From: Dyadobacter sp. Leaf189
Lineage (GTDB): Bacteria; Bacteroidota; Bacteroidia; Cytophagales; Spirosomataceae
NCBI RefSeq assembly: GCF_001424405.1
Contig: NZ_LMPS01000009.1
Coordinates: forward strand, 153,955-217,954
Reading direction: 5' to 3'
Length of the DNA: 64,000 nt
Shown here: one piece after another, positions 7,830-16,320 of the stretch
Layout: the number at the start of each line of letters is the position of its first letter
How positions within the stretch are numbered: position 1 is the first letter of the stretch
Made by a program: the position numbers and the translations under genes
Notes under the pieces: generated by a model
What the model was told of the DNA's origin: nothing
Seen by the model: only the letters and a program-made list of their open reading frames with translations
Database searches by the model: none

Positions 7830-9023
7830 ATGTCTGCAACGACTATCTGGTCGTCACAAAACGAGATTAGCCAAAACTATTCTGAGCTGATCGGAAATAT
7901 GCGACAATCCAATCCGGTTCATTTCAATATGTTCGGGGACCTGGTCGTCATGGATTACAAGAATGTCAAGCGGGTATTCTCAGACTCTGAAAATTTCAGG
8001 AATTTCGACTTTACCGAGCGATTCAAGATCGTGTCGGCTATTGCGAACAATGATCCCGCCCTGCTGGAATTCGGAGAAAGCCTTCGATACTGGCTTTTGT
8101 TTATGAACGGCGACCGGCATGCTGAACACCGCCGTTTCGTAAATAAGAAGTTTTACGAGGCCGATTATGAGAAAATAACACACGACGCTATTCACGATGT
8201 ACTGACCACGTACCGGGACAGGGAAGAAGCTGATCTGGTTGAAGTTGCACGAAAATTCAGCTTTCTGATTATCAGCAAGATCATCAATCTTGAAAGTTCT
8301 GATTACGATTTTATTCAGAAATTCTCCTATGTCATCACACTGATATTTGAAAAAACGCTTTCTGTGAAAGATTTACTGGAATGTGCCAGTATGTCGAGAC
8401 AGTTCAGCAGCTATCTCTCCCAAACACTCAGCCGCCAGGAAAAAGACCTAACCCGCAGCCTTCTGGTGGAAATGAATGAGATAATGGGTACTTCCCGCAT
8501 CCATGAACTGATTGGTACCTGGGAATTTCTGGTGAATGCAGCCACTGAAACCACCACCCTCCTGCTGACCAGAAGCATTGCCACATTAATCGACAACAAA
8601 GACAGGCCAATTAACTGGAATTCACACACCGAATGTGCAATAGCAGTAGAAGAACTGATCCGTTATGTAAGCCCTGTCAACTGGATTCCCAGGCAAATTC
8701 ACCAATCCATGGAGTTTGAAGGTCTTGCATTGAAAAAGGGAAAAACGGTGCTCGTCGGAATTGCCTCTGCCAATCGTGACCCTGCTGTTTTTCAGGATCC
8801 GGATACATTTATACCTGCCCGCAAACCCAATCCTCATATCGGCTTTGGCTTTGGCATACACCATTGCGTCGGCGCCAGACTCTCCCGATTTGAGATGCAA
8901 AAATTCCTTCCTGCATTTATGTCGGCCTTTCCGAATATCCGGCTACACCCTGAGAAACCCTGTGAATGGGATTCCAAAGTATTTTTCCGGGGGTACAAAA
9001 GTTTGCCGGTATTGTTAAGATAG
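7830..9023 (+). CDS. Cytochrome P450
   Basis: 397 residues, a soluble bacterial class I P450. The I helix carries NAATETTTLL (an AGxET-like oxygen-activation motif with Ala for Gly). The K-helix ExxR lies in EELIRYVSP, and the heme-binding loop is FGFGIHHCVGARL with the proximal ligand C346. No ferredoxin or reductase gene is adjacent, so electrons come from elsewhere. Its place between ACP and acyltransferase suggests oxidation of an ACP-bound acyl chain, as known for P450BioI on acyl-ACP and for P450s acting on carrier-bound amino acids. The exact reaction (hydroxylation, desaturation or cleavage) is not known. Confidence 0.92.
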   Translation: MSATTIWSSQNEISQNYSELIGNMRQSNPVHFNMFGDLVVMDYKNVKRVFSDSENFRNFDFTERFKIVSAIANNDPALLEFGESLRYWLLFMNGDRHAEHRRFVNKKFYEADYEKITHDAIHDVLTTYRDREEADLVEVARKFSFLIISKIINLESSDYDFIQKFSYVITLIFEKTLSVKDLLECASMSRQFSSYLSQTLSRQEKDLTRSLLVEMNEIMGTSRIHELIGTWEFLVNAATETTTLLLTRSIATLIDNKDRPINWNSHTECAIAVEELIRYVSPVNWIPRQIHQSMEFEGLALKKGKTVLVGIASANRDPAVFQDPDTFIPARKPNPHIGFGFGIHHCVGARLSRFEMQKFLPAFMSAFPNIRLHPEKPCEWDSKVFFRGYKSLPVLLR

Positions 9024-9030
9024 TGGCATA

Positions 9031-10440
9031 ATGATCAAGTTTACAGACTTCTCATACTTCCTATTCCTGCTGCTGATCGTCCCTGCATATTACTGGACGC
9101 CCAACACCCGCAAATGGATCCTGCTGCTTGCATTGAGTATCCTTTTCAATATCAGCTGGAGTGGCTGGTATGTACTTGTCTGGATTGTACTTGTTACGAT
9201 TTGCTACTTTTCGGGAAAATACCTGGCAAACCAGGCGCATTCCAAACAGCGCCGAAAAACGGTTTTAACCTTTTCCGTGATCGTTTGCCTCTCGCCTTTG
9301 CTATTTTTCAAATACCTGATTCCCGTTAGTAATTCTTATTCTGCGGTTGCCCTCAACTGGCTTGCGCCTATTGGCATCTCCTACTACACTTTTCTGATCA
9401 TCGGTTATTTGACTGATATTCAGAGGAGATACATCAAACCGGAGCAACACTGGGGTTACCTCGCATTGTATCTGGGCTTTTTTCCGACGATACTGGCCGG
9501 CCCCCTGGAACGTGCGCGGCAATTGCTGCCGCAACTCCGAAATCCGGTCAGCTACCAGCCCGACAATATCAAAGCAGGTATTTACTTTATTGTCTGGGGT
9601 TTATTCAAGAAAATCGTACTGGCTGCGAGACTAGCTGAACTGACTGATCCCGTTTTCGCGAAGCCTGAAAATTTCACCGGCTTCTCAGTAATGCTCGCCA
9701 TTCTGTTGTTTTCAGTGCAGCTATACTGCGATTTTTCCGGCTATTGCGACATAGCAATGGGCTCTGCCAGGATGCTCGGGATTCGGCTAAGCAAGAATTT
9801 CGCCAATCGCTATTACTTCACCCCTTCCCGCACCGAATCCTGGAATCTCTGGAACATCTCTGTGACATCCTGGTTTCGCGATTATGTCTTTTTTAATATC
9901 AGCAAAGGCGTTACTAACCCGGCAAGACTGGAATTAAACCGCCTGTTAACCTTTATTATCACCGGTTTGTGGCACGGGCCGAGCTGGTCATTTGTGATAT
10001 GGGGTGCGCTGCAATGGGCTTACATTAACTTCGAGATGCGGACGAAACATTTCTGGCAGAAGTTTTATTCAAAGCTTGGATTTCAGCTCGGCTCTTCGTC
10101 GCACAATGTCTGGCGCATCATTGTCAGGCTATTAACCGGCACGTTGATCATGGGCTGGTTCCGCGCTGCGGAGCTAAGTGCCGGGTTGCGTTTGTACGGA
10201 AGCATGTTCGGGTTTTCTTCCGGTACCATGTCGCTGATAAGTCCTGCTTTCCTGCTTACCCTCAGTTTATTTCTGATTATGGATTATTTCAATTATCAGA
10301 TGGGCGAGAAAGAAGACATCGCGTCGTACTTAATGAAAAGAACCACTGCAAGACGAAGGGTTTCTCTGCTTTTACTTACCCAAATCATCCTAATATTTGG
10401 AAGACCCTACGTAGCCAATTTTTACTATATTCAATTCTGA
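9031..10440 (+). CDS. MBOAT-family O-acyltransferase (AlgI/DltB type)
   Basis: 469 residues with about ten membrane helices. The family signature appears as LTFIITGLWHGPSWSFVIWG, with the catalytic histidine at H315; upstream are SYYTFLIIGYLTD, FFPTILAGP and FSVQLYCDFSGYCDIAMGSA, all typical of AlgI/DltB/PatA proteins. These enzymes move an acyl group from a cytosolic donor through the membrane to an extracytoplasmic hydroxyl. Here the donor would be the acyl-ACP made by the two upstream genes rather than acetyl-CoA. It starts 7 bp after the P450 stop, indicating translational coupling. The acceptor is unknown. Confidence 0.92.
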   Translation: MIKFTDFSYFLFLLLIVPAYYWTPNTRKWILLLALSILFNISWSGWYVLVWIVLVTICYFSGKYLANQAHSKQRRKTVLTFSVIVCLSPLLFFKYLIPVSNSYSAVALNWLAPIGISYYTFLIIGYLTDIQRRYIKPEQHWGYLALYLGFFPTILAGPLERARQLLPQLRNPVSYQPDNIKAGIYFIVWGLFKKIVLAARLAELTDPVFAKPENFTGFSVMLAILLFSVQLYCDFSGYCDIAMGSARMLGIRLSKNFANRYYFTPSRTESWNLWNISVTSWFRDYVFFNISKGVTNPARLELNRLLTFIITGLWHGPSWSFVIWGALQWAYINFEMRTKHFWQKFYSKLGFQLGSSSHNVWRIIVRLLTGTLIMGWFRAAELSAGLRLYGSMFGFSSGTMSLISPAFLLTLSLFLIMDYFNYQMGEKEDIASYLMKRTTARRRVSLLLLTQIILIFGRPYVANFYYIQF

Positions 10441-10477
10441 TTCGCAGTGCAAAACGTGATCAAAATATCGGGGCAAA

Positions 10478-11461
10478 ATGGTTAGTACAATTATCAAATG
10501 GCTGCTGGTAATTATTGGAATCAAACTCATTGTGGTTTTAATCACTATTCCATTCACCCCCGATCCGAGAAGGGATCTCGCTGTCAGAGAAGAAATGTAC
10601 CGCAAGTTCAATCCCAATGCCGTTTTCATTGGTACCAGCCGGACTCTGTATGCATTGGATTCCCGGTTATTTGACTCCCTGAACCGAAATGAAACGCGAA
10701 CCTACAACATGGGTCTTTTCAACCTGCCTGCTTCCCAGGCGTTCAATATCGCTGAGCGGATCATTGAAAGAGATACCGCTGTAAGAAACATCTTTATAGA
10801 GTTAAGTGCCCTGGATTACAACACCATACTTTTAAGTCCAACCCGTGTTCTCCCCGATTTTGTATTCAGGACAAAGGTTATGGCCGGCTGTTCCACTATC
10901 GAAGTTTCGGATAAAATAGAAAGCTTCCTGGCCGGGCTAAATACATCGTTGTATCAAATGCTTTCGATTGCGCCCCAGATTGTTTTGGCAAAAAAAGCAA
11001 TGCGTACCTCGTCAGATCCGATCGAAGGCACTCCATGGTTGCGGCCCGACGGTCACCAGCCCGTCAACCTGGGAGGTACTAACCAGACTGCATATATCCA
11101 CAGAAGCAAAAAATCGACTGCGCAAATGATGGCGGCGAGGCAAACCAAAGAAGCCAATCAGTATTACATTGACCAGATTAACGGCCTCATTCTGAGCGCA
11201 AGCAAACGTAAAAAGAAGATCACGTTTTGCTTTCCTAATAACCTTTTGCATACCGAATTCCTCATTCTTTCGCAGGTAGCTCCCTATATTCCCGAGCATA
11301 ACCTGATCCGTTTGCCCGCTGATTCGCGGTTTGAAGCACTTTTTGATCCAGGTAATTCCTTTGACGCACATCATCTAAACCAGCAGGGAGCGAAAATATA
11401 CACGCGATTTCTGCAAGAGGAATTTTCAAAGAGATCACACCCTTTGACCGATAATATCTGA
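10478..11461 (+). CDS. Membrane-anchored SGNH-like protein, DltD/AlgJ-like partner of MBOAT
   Basis: 327 residues. One N-terminal membrane helix (about residues 5-23) leaves a periplasmic domain. The first SGNH block is VFIGTSRT with candidate nucleophile S54. The last block is DAHHLNQQGAKIY with D296 and H299 as the Asp-His pair (DxxH). MBOAT proteins in the dlt, alg and pat systems are followed by just such a protein, which completes acyl transfer to the final acceptor. The coding region ends in TGATG, so the stop overlaps the next start by one base. The overall fold is inferred from motifs, since similarity in this group is low. Confidence 0.75.
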   Translation: MVSTIIKWLLVIIGIKLIVVLITIPFTPDPRRDLAVREEMYRKFNPNAVFIGTSRTLYALDSRLFDSLNRNETRTYNMGLFNLPASQAFNIAERIIERDTAVRNIFIELSALDYNTILLSPTRVLPDFVFRTKVMAGCSTIEVSDKIESFLAGLNTSLYQMLSIAPQIVLAKKAMRTSSDPIEGTPWLRPDGHQPVNLGGTNQTAYIHRSKKSTAQMMAARQTKEANQYYIDQINGLILSASKRKKKITFCFPNNLLHTEFLILSQVAPYIPEHNLIRLPADSRFEALFDPGNSFDAHHLNQQGAKIYTRFLQEEFSKRSHPLTDNI

Positions 11462-12855
11462 TGCTTGTTTTCGCCATTCTTGCCTATCTGCTCGCGAACC
11501 TCGGCATTGGCCTCTGGGCTTCGCGGCGCATTTCTACCACGCAGGACTTTGTACTGGCAGGCAGGCGGCTCCCGCTGGTCCTGGCGGCTTCCGCTACTTT
11601 TGCCACCTGGTTTGGCTCCGAAACAATCATGGGCGCGCCAAATGAATTTGTGAAACACGGTTTGCTCGGCGTGATAGAAGACCCCTTTGGCGCAGCACTT
11701 TGCCTGTTGCTGGTCGGACTGTTCTTTGCCCGCAAATTCTATGAAATGAACATTATCACGTTCTGTGATTTTTTTAAAATCCGCTACGGCCGGAAAGCTG
11801 AACTGTTGTCTGCTGTTTTGATCATTCCTTCCTATTTCAGCTGGATTGCCGCGCAGTTGCTCGCAATGGGATTTGTGCTGAATGTAGTGCTGGGCTGGCC
11901 TCTCACCACCTGCATTATCGGCAGCTCTTTCGTCGTGATCGTTTATACGATCTGGGGCGGAATGTGGTCCGTGTCCATCACAGATTTCTTCCAAACGATC
12001 ATGATCATATTCGGTCTGATCGCAGTCGCAGTGGTGCTTTATCAGGAAGTAGGCGGCTTTCGACCGCTGATCAATGCAGTTCCTGAGGACTTTTTCCGGT
12101 TTTATCCCCAGTTTACTTTCAAAGGTTACGTCGAGTACTTCGCTGCCTGGATCACGATCGGCCTGGGTTCTATTCCTCAGCAAGATGTATTTCAGAGGGT
12201 TATGTCCGCAAAAACAGCAAAAATTTCGGTGCAGGCTACATTGCTTTCCTCGTTTATGTACATCACAGTCGCATTAATCCCCCTGTTTATCGGCTTATGC
12301 GGCAACTATCTTTATCCCGGAGGCGATATAAATGATCAGCTGGTAATCCCCAAAATGGTCATGAAACACATGGGACTTCCTTTGCAGATCGTGTTTTTTG
12401 GCGCATTGGTCTCAGCTATCCTGAGTACGACCAGCAGCGCGATCATGGCGCCGGCAGTGGTGTTGGGAGAAAATATTTTCAAGTTTTTCAGACCGGAACT
12501 TACGGACAAGAAGCTCCTGAGGATTATCCGCGTGGGTATTGTCGTGATCACTTCCATTTGCATTGTACTGGCAGTTACCCGCGAAAGTATCTTCGAGCTT
12601 GTGGCTGAATCTTCTGCTTTTAGCCTGGTTTGCCTGTTTGTTCCGCTGGCTGCGGGCGTATACTGGAAAGCCACCAACGAAATAGGTTGTCTGCTGGCAA
12701 TGGTGGCAGGATTGATCGTCTGGATCGCCTGTGAGTTTGCGGGCACCGAATATCCCGCGTTGATATACGGGTTGCTCGCCAGTTTGCTGGGAATGATCCT
12801 GGGTATAATCCTGGAAAGACTATACCCGGATCAGCTTCGCCTGCGTACTAAATAA
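11461..12855 (+). CDS. Sodium:solute symporter (SSS family)
   Basis: 464 residues with about 12-13 membrane helices. The opening helix is followed by RRISTTQDFVLAGRRLP and FATWFGSETIMG, and later GLGSIPQQDVFQRVMSAK, all typical of the SSS family (proline, pantothenate, sugar or choline uptake with Na+). The start codon overlaps the stop of the preceding gene, so it belongs to the same transcript as the acyl-transfer genes. The substrate cannot be deduced; import of the acyl acceptor or a precursor, or an unrelated nutrient, are equally possible. Its 3' end overlaps the convergent SDR gene by 8 bp. Confidence 0.88.
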   Translation: MLVFAILAYLLANLGIGLWASRRISTTQDFVLAGRRLPLVLAASATFATWFGSETIMGAPNEFVKHGLLGVIEDPFGAALCLLLVGLFFARKFYEMNIITFCDFFKIRYGRKAELLSAVLIIPSYFSWIAAQLLAMGFVLNVVLGWPLTTCIIGSSFVVIVYTIWGGMWSVSITDFFQTIMIIFGLIAVAVVLYQEVGGFRPLINAVPEDFFRFYPQFTFKGYVEYFAAWITIGLGSIPQQDVFQRVMSAKTAKISVQATLLSSFMYITVALIPLFIGLCGNYLYPGGDINDQLVIPKMVMKHMGLPLQIVFFGALVSAILSTTSSAIMAPAVVLGENIFKFFRPELTDKKLLRIIRVGIVVITSICIVLAVTRESIFELVAESSAFSLVCLFVPLAAGVYWKATNEIGCLLAMVAGLIVWIACEFAGTEYPALIYGLLASLLGMILGIILERLYPDQLRLRTK

Positions 12856-13642
12856 TGAACTTGGCCACGCCGCCGTCTACTTTCAGCGCGGACCCGTTGG
12901 TGCCGGACGAAAGCGGGCTCGCTACATAGGTAACGAGATTGGCAATCTCCTCAACGGACGCAAACCTTTGCAGCAAAGAAGTAGGTCGGGCTGTTTTAAA
13001 GAAATCTTTCTCCGCCTCCTCAAATGACTGATTATTAGCTGCGCCAAGCTGCTTTACAAAATCGGCTACACCTTCGGATTTCGTTGGTCCTGGCATGACG
13101 GTGTTTACAGTCACGTCCGTGCCTTTTGTCAGCTCAGCGAGCCCGCGGCTTACACCCAGCTGCGCCGTTTTTGTGGTTCCGTAATGGATCATTTCTTCCG
13201 GGATATTCACCGCCGATTCGCTCGAAATAAAAATGATACGGCCCCAGTTTTTGGCCAGCATTTTAGGCAGGAAATAGCGCGAGAGTCTTACGCCGCTCAT
13301 TACATTGACTTCAAAAAACTTGAACCATTCTTCATCCGTGATATCGGTAAATGGTTTTGGTTCAAAAATCCCTGCATTATTCACGAGGATGTCAATTTCA
13401 GGTAGTTTTTCCAGCAAACCTTTTACTTCTTCTGCTTTGGAAAAATCAGCGGCAATGCCGGAGATAGCCGCGCCGGGAATTGCCTGCTGCAACTTTGCAA
13501 CAGCTTCATTTACTTTACCTTCCGATCTTCCATTAAGAATCACACTGGCGCCTTCCTGCGCCAGACTGCGGGCAATCGCCAATCCTATTCCCTGCGTTGA
13601 ACCACTTACAAACGCCGTTTTCCCATTAAGTTGTAAATCCAT
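12848..13642 (-). CDS. SDR family NAD(P)-dependent oxidoreductase
   Basis: 264 residues, classical short-chain dehydrogenase/reductase. The Rossmann glycine motif GSTQGIGLA occurs at about residues 14-22, NNAG at 88-91, catalytic Ser140/141 in FISSESA, and Y154/K158 in YGTTK. SDRs of this class reduce or oxidise alcohols and ketones with NAD(P)H. It is a single gene on the minus strand, converging on the symporter gene with an 8-bp overlap. The substrate is unknown; 3-oxoacyl-ACP reductase-like or sugar dehydrogenase roles are both possible. Confidence 0.9.
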   Translation of the reverse strand: MDLQLNGKTAFVSGSTQGIGLAIARSLAQEGASVILNGRSEGKVNEAVAKLQQAIPGAAISGIAADFSKAEEVKGLLEKLPEIDILVNNAGIFEPKPFTDITDEEWFKFFEVNVMSGVRLSRYFLPKMLAKNWGRIIFISSESAVNIPEEMIHYGTTKTAQLGVSRGLAELTKGTDVTVNTVMPGPTKSEGVADFVKQLGAANNQSFEEAEKDFFKTARPTSLLQRFASVEEIANLVTYVASPLSSGTNGSALKVDGGVAKFII

Positions 13643-13754
13643 AATTTTTTGATATTATTCAAAGAAAATTCACTCCTGACCAGCGCCTTTTTGACTTGGC
13701 TGCTCATATAAGGAGTCGATTGGATAACAAGCTATACCCTAAAAACATCCACGC

Positions 13755-14633
13755 ATGAGAACACTTTATCTCTTTGCATTTTTGCTCTGCCAAACCGTTT
13801 CCTTCGCGCAGGGACCCAGGATTTTGATCGTTACCGCCCACCCCGACGATGAAACAATGTTTCCGGTAACTGTTTTCAAAACCACCCGCGAGCTGAAAGG
13901 TTCTGCTGATCTTGCATTGATTACCGACGCTTCCGGCGGCTATAACGGACTTGTGGCTTCGAGTTATTACGGATTAAATATGGTTGATTCGACAACAGGG
14001 AGAAAACATCTGCCTTTGATACGAAAAAAGGAAATCATGGCTTCGGGAGAGATCCTGGGAATTGGCAATTTCTTCTTCTTTGACCAGCGAGATGATTACT
14101 ACAACCTGAATGAAAAACCTTATCTGGAAGGTAAAAACTGGGATATCAGGTACATTGAAAAGAAGCTCGACCAGATTCTGGCTCAGGGTAACTACGATTT
14201 TGTTTTCTGTCTGGTCCCGCACGAAGGGCAGCACGCGCACCACAAAACAGCATCCATCAGTGCCATTCGTGCAGTTCAGCGATTTAAAGGTGCAAAAAAG
14301 CCTGTTGTGCTGGGCGGACAAGCGCAGAACAAAGGATACACTTTCAAGTTTTCAGGACTGGCCGGTTATCCCGAGACTAATATTGCTTCCGATGCGCCTG
14401 TGTTTGAATTTGATAGGTCGGCAGGTTTTGGAGAGGATAACAAACACAGCTACATGATAGTGGCTGACTGGGTGAAAGCGGCGCACAAATCTCAGAGCGG
14501 CGATATGAACCAGGCAATGCACCGCGGCGACCTGGAAACATTCTGGTATTTCTCGCTGAATGGAGAAGCAGGCATTTCAAAAACAAAAGCCTTTTTTGAA
14601 GCAATCAACAATGCAGGATATTCCAAAAAGTAG
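13755..14633 (+). CDS. Secreted PIG-L family deacetylase
   Basis: 292 residues with a cleavable signal peptide (hydrophobic residues 3-18 ending SFAQ). The zinc-binding motif AHPDDE gives H29, D31 and D32; the second ligand region is HEGQHAHHKTA. This is the LmbE/PIG-L fold of N-acetylglucosaminyl deacetylases such as MshB and GlcNAc-PI de-N-acetylase. Secretion suggests it acts on an envelope or environmental N-acetyl sugar, unlike cytosolic MshB or BshB. Its stop lies 2 bp from the stop of the convergent methyltransferase gene. The substrate is unknown. Confidence 0.88.
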   Translation: MRTLYLFAFLLCQTVSFAQGPRILIVTAHPDDETMFPVTVFKTTRELKGSADLALITDASGGYNGLVASSYYGLNMVDSTTGRKHLPLIRKKEIMASGEILGIGNFFFFDQRDDYYNLNEKPYLEGKNWDIRYIEKKLDQILAQGNYDFVFCLVPHEGQHAHHKTASISAIRAVQRFKGAKKPVVLGGQAQNKGYTFKFSGLAGYPETNIASDAPVFEFDRSAGFGEDNKHSYMIVADWVKAAHKSQSGDMNQAMHRGDLETFWYFSLNGEAGISKTKAFFEAINNAGYSKK

Positions 14634-14635
14634 CG

Positions 14636-15403
14636 TTATCTGCTCTGCATTACCATAAATAAGGAACTGCCAAATGGAGCCTTCTGCAGCAATGCAGATT
14701 CGGTTTTAGTAACTGTTCTGAGGACGGAATTAATGAAGTTACCGGGGTATTTCACGTCGGAATCAACTTCATCAACATTGATTGCCTTCGATTTGATCTG
14801 GTACTTCTGCCACTGGCGGACTGCCAGAATGGGAAGCGACAGCAGGAAAGGCCAGTAGGTATTATGTGCAATTTTCAATCCCGCTGCTTTGCTGTATTTG
14901 TCAAAATCAGCAATCGTAAATCTGCGCTGGCTTCCTACTGCGAGATCGTGAATGCCCGAGAAAGCCTCAAATGCGTGGATATTGATTAATAAAAGTCCAT
15001 TAGCACGCAGCCGTGAGTTGAAATGCTGTAATGCATTGACAATCTCTTCATCCGTAAGAAAGTAAAGCGCATCGTTGCAGCATATCACATCGAATATTTC
15101 GCCTGGCTGAAACAAATGCACATTGCGCAAATCGCCGAAAGTGACGTTCAGCTTTCGCTCGCCTGCAAAGTCGATCGCGTGTTGCGAGTAGTCAAAGCCG
15201 GTTAGGTTATGATAGCCATTTTCCTGCAAAAAGGACAGCAGTCCGCCGGTACCACAAGCCGCATCAAGTATTTGAACTGATTTATTATTTTGCCCGAAAT
15301 GCTTCTGAACCTGACTTAAAACACGCCCATGCAAGCTCTGATACCACCATAGCTGCCTTTCCACTTCATACATGCGCTGATATTCCAGGCGGTTGTCGAT
15401 CAT
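14636..15403 (-). CDS. Class I SAM-dependent methyltransferase
   Basis: 255 residues. The SAM-binding motif is ILDAACGTGGLLSFL, followed by GFDYS and a FDVICCNDALYFL post-motif block. It is last in a four-gene minus-strand cluster and its start overlaps the upstream glycosyltransferase stop by 4 bp. Together with glycosyltransferase, aminotransferase and ketoisomerase, it probably methylates a sugar or a lipid-linked glycan. O-methylation of a deoxyamino sugar is the obvious guess, but the target atom cannot be inferred from the sequence. Confidence 0.85.
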   Translation of the reverse strand: MIDNRLEYQRMYEVERQLWWYQSLHGRVLSQVQKHFGQNNKSVQILDAACGTGGLLSFLQENGYHNLTGFDYSQHAIDFAGERKLNVTFGDLRNVHLFQPGEIFDVICCNDALYFLTDEEIVNALQHFNSRLRANGLLLINIHAFEAFSGIHDLAVGSQRRFTIADFDKYSKAAGLKIAHNTYWPFLLSLPILAVRQWQKYQIKSKAINVDEVDSDVKYPGNFINSVLRTVTKTESALLQKAPFGSSLFMVMQSR

Positions 15404-16320
15404 ACGGGCTCCTCGCTGTTATACTTGATCACATACTGCGGCTGGCCACTTTGTGCCATAAAACTTTTACCAATATATTCACCCAAAACACTCAGCAGCG
15501 TGCATTGTATCCCGCCAATGAAGATGAAAGTAGCGGTTACTACCTGCCAGCCTTTCGGGTCCGGCCCGATCAGCCATTGAATGGTCAGAAATAACAAAAG
15601 GAAGAACCCTAATGCAAATAACCCGACTCCGATCGGCATAAAGAGGCGGATGGGCAGGGAAGAATAGCAGAAAAGGATATTCAGAAAAAGCGAAATCAGC
15701 TTCTGCCAATTGTAATTGGAAACTCCTTCCTCCCGCTTCAAATGCGCTACTTGTACCGTACCAATGTTTCTGGTGATCCTGAAAATCAGCCCGTCAATGT
15801 AAGGATAGGGTCCCTGGTATTTGATGATTTCCCGCACCACTTCTCTCCGGATCAGCTTGAAGCTTGACAGGTAGAGATCCTTGGGTTTGTTGAGCAGGTA
15901 GCTTGTCAGCCAGTTCACAAACCTGCTTCCCAGGTTTCGGCTTACGGAGTGTTGTTTTTTGGAATAATAGGTATAAACGACATCGTGCCGTCCGTTTTCC
16001 GCTACCTCTATCAATCTCAGGATTTCTTCCGGCGGGTTCTGAAAGTCGTCGTCGATCATGACGCAATATTCACCGTAAGCCCAGTTGAGACCGCACATTA
16101 CTGCATTGAATTCACCGTAATTACGACGAAGCGAAATGAAACGCACATTGGTAAATGCATCAGCAATTTGCAAACAGACCGCCTCTGAATTGTCGCGGCT
16201 GCAATCATTTACCAAAACAATTTCAAAAGTGATATCAGATAGTGCCTGTTGTAATTTTTCCACCAGCGGTCTCAGGGTCTTCTCGCTGTTGTACACTGGA
16301 ATAATAACAGACAATTTCAT
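15400..16320 (-). CDS. Family 2 glycosyltransferase with two C-terminal membrane helices (GtrB/ArnC/DPM1-like)
   Basis: 306 residues. The N-terminal GT-A domain opens SVIIPVYNSEKTL, with VNDCSRDNS and the metal-binding MIDDDFQNP. Two membrane helices near residues 225-250 and 262-285 follow, as in GtrB and ArnC, which attach sugars to undecaprenyl phosphate. It probably transfers the sugar made by the neighbouring FdtA/FdtB-like enzymes, or a simple hexose, to a polyprenyl carrier. It overlaps both neighbours by 4 bp, so it is translationally coupled. Confidence 0.9.
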   Translation of the reverse strand: MKLSVIIPVYNSEKTLRPLVEKLQQALSDITFEIVLVNDCSRDNSEAVCLQIADAFTNVRFISLRRNYGEFNAVMCGLNWAYGEYCVMIDDDFQNPPEEILRLIEVAENGRHDVVYTYYSKKQHSVSRNLGSRFVNWLTSYLLNKPKDLYLSSFKLIRREVVREIIKYQGPYPYIDGLIFRITRNIGTVQVAHLKREEGVSNYNWQKLISLFLNILFCYSSLPIRLFMPIGVGLFALGFFLLLFLTIQWLIGPDPKGWQVVTATFIFIGGIQCTLLSVLGEYIGKSFMAQSGQPQYVIKYNSEEPV

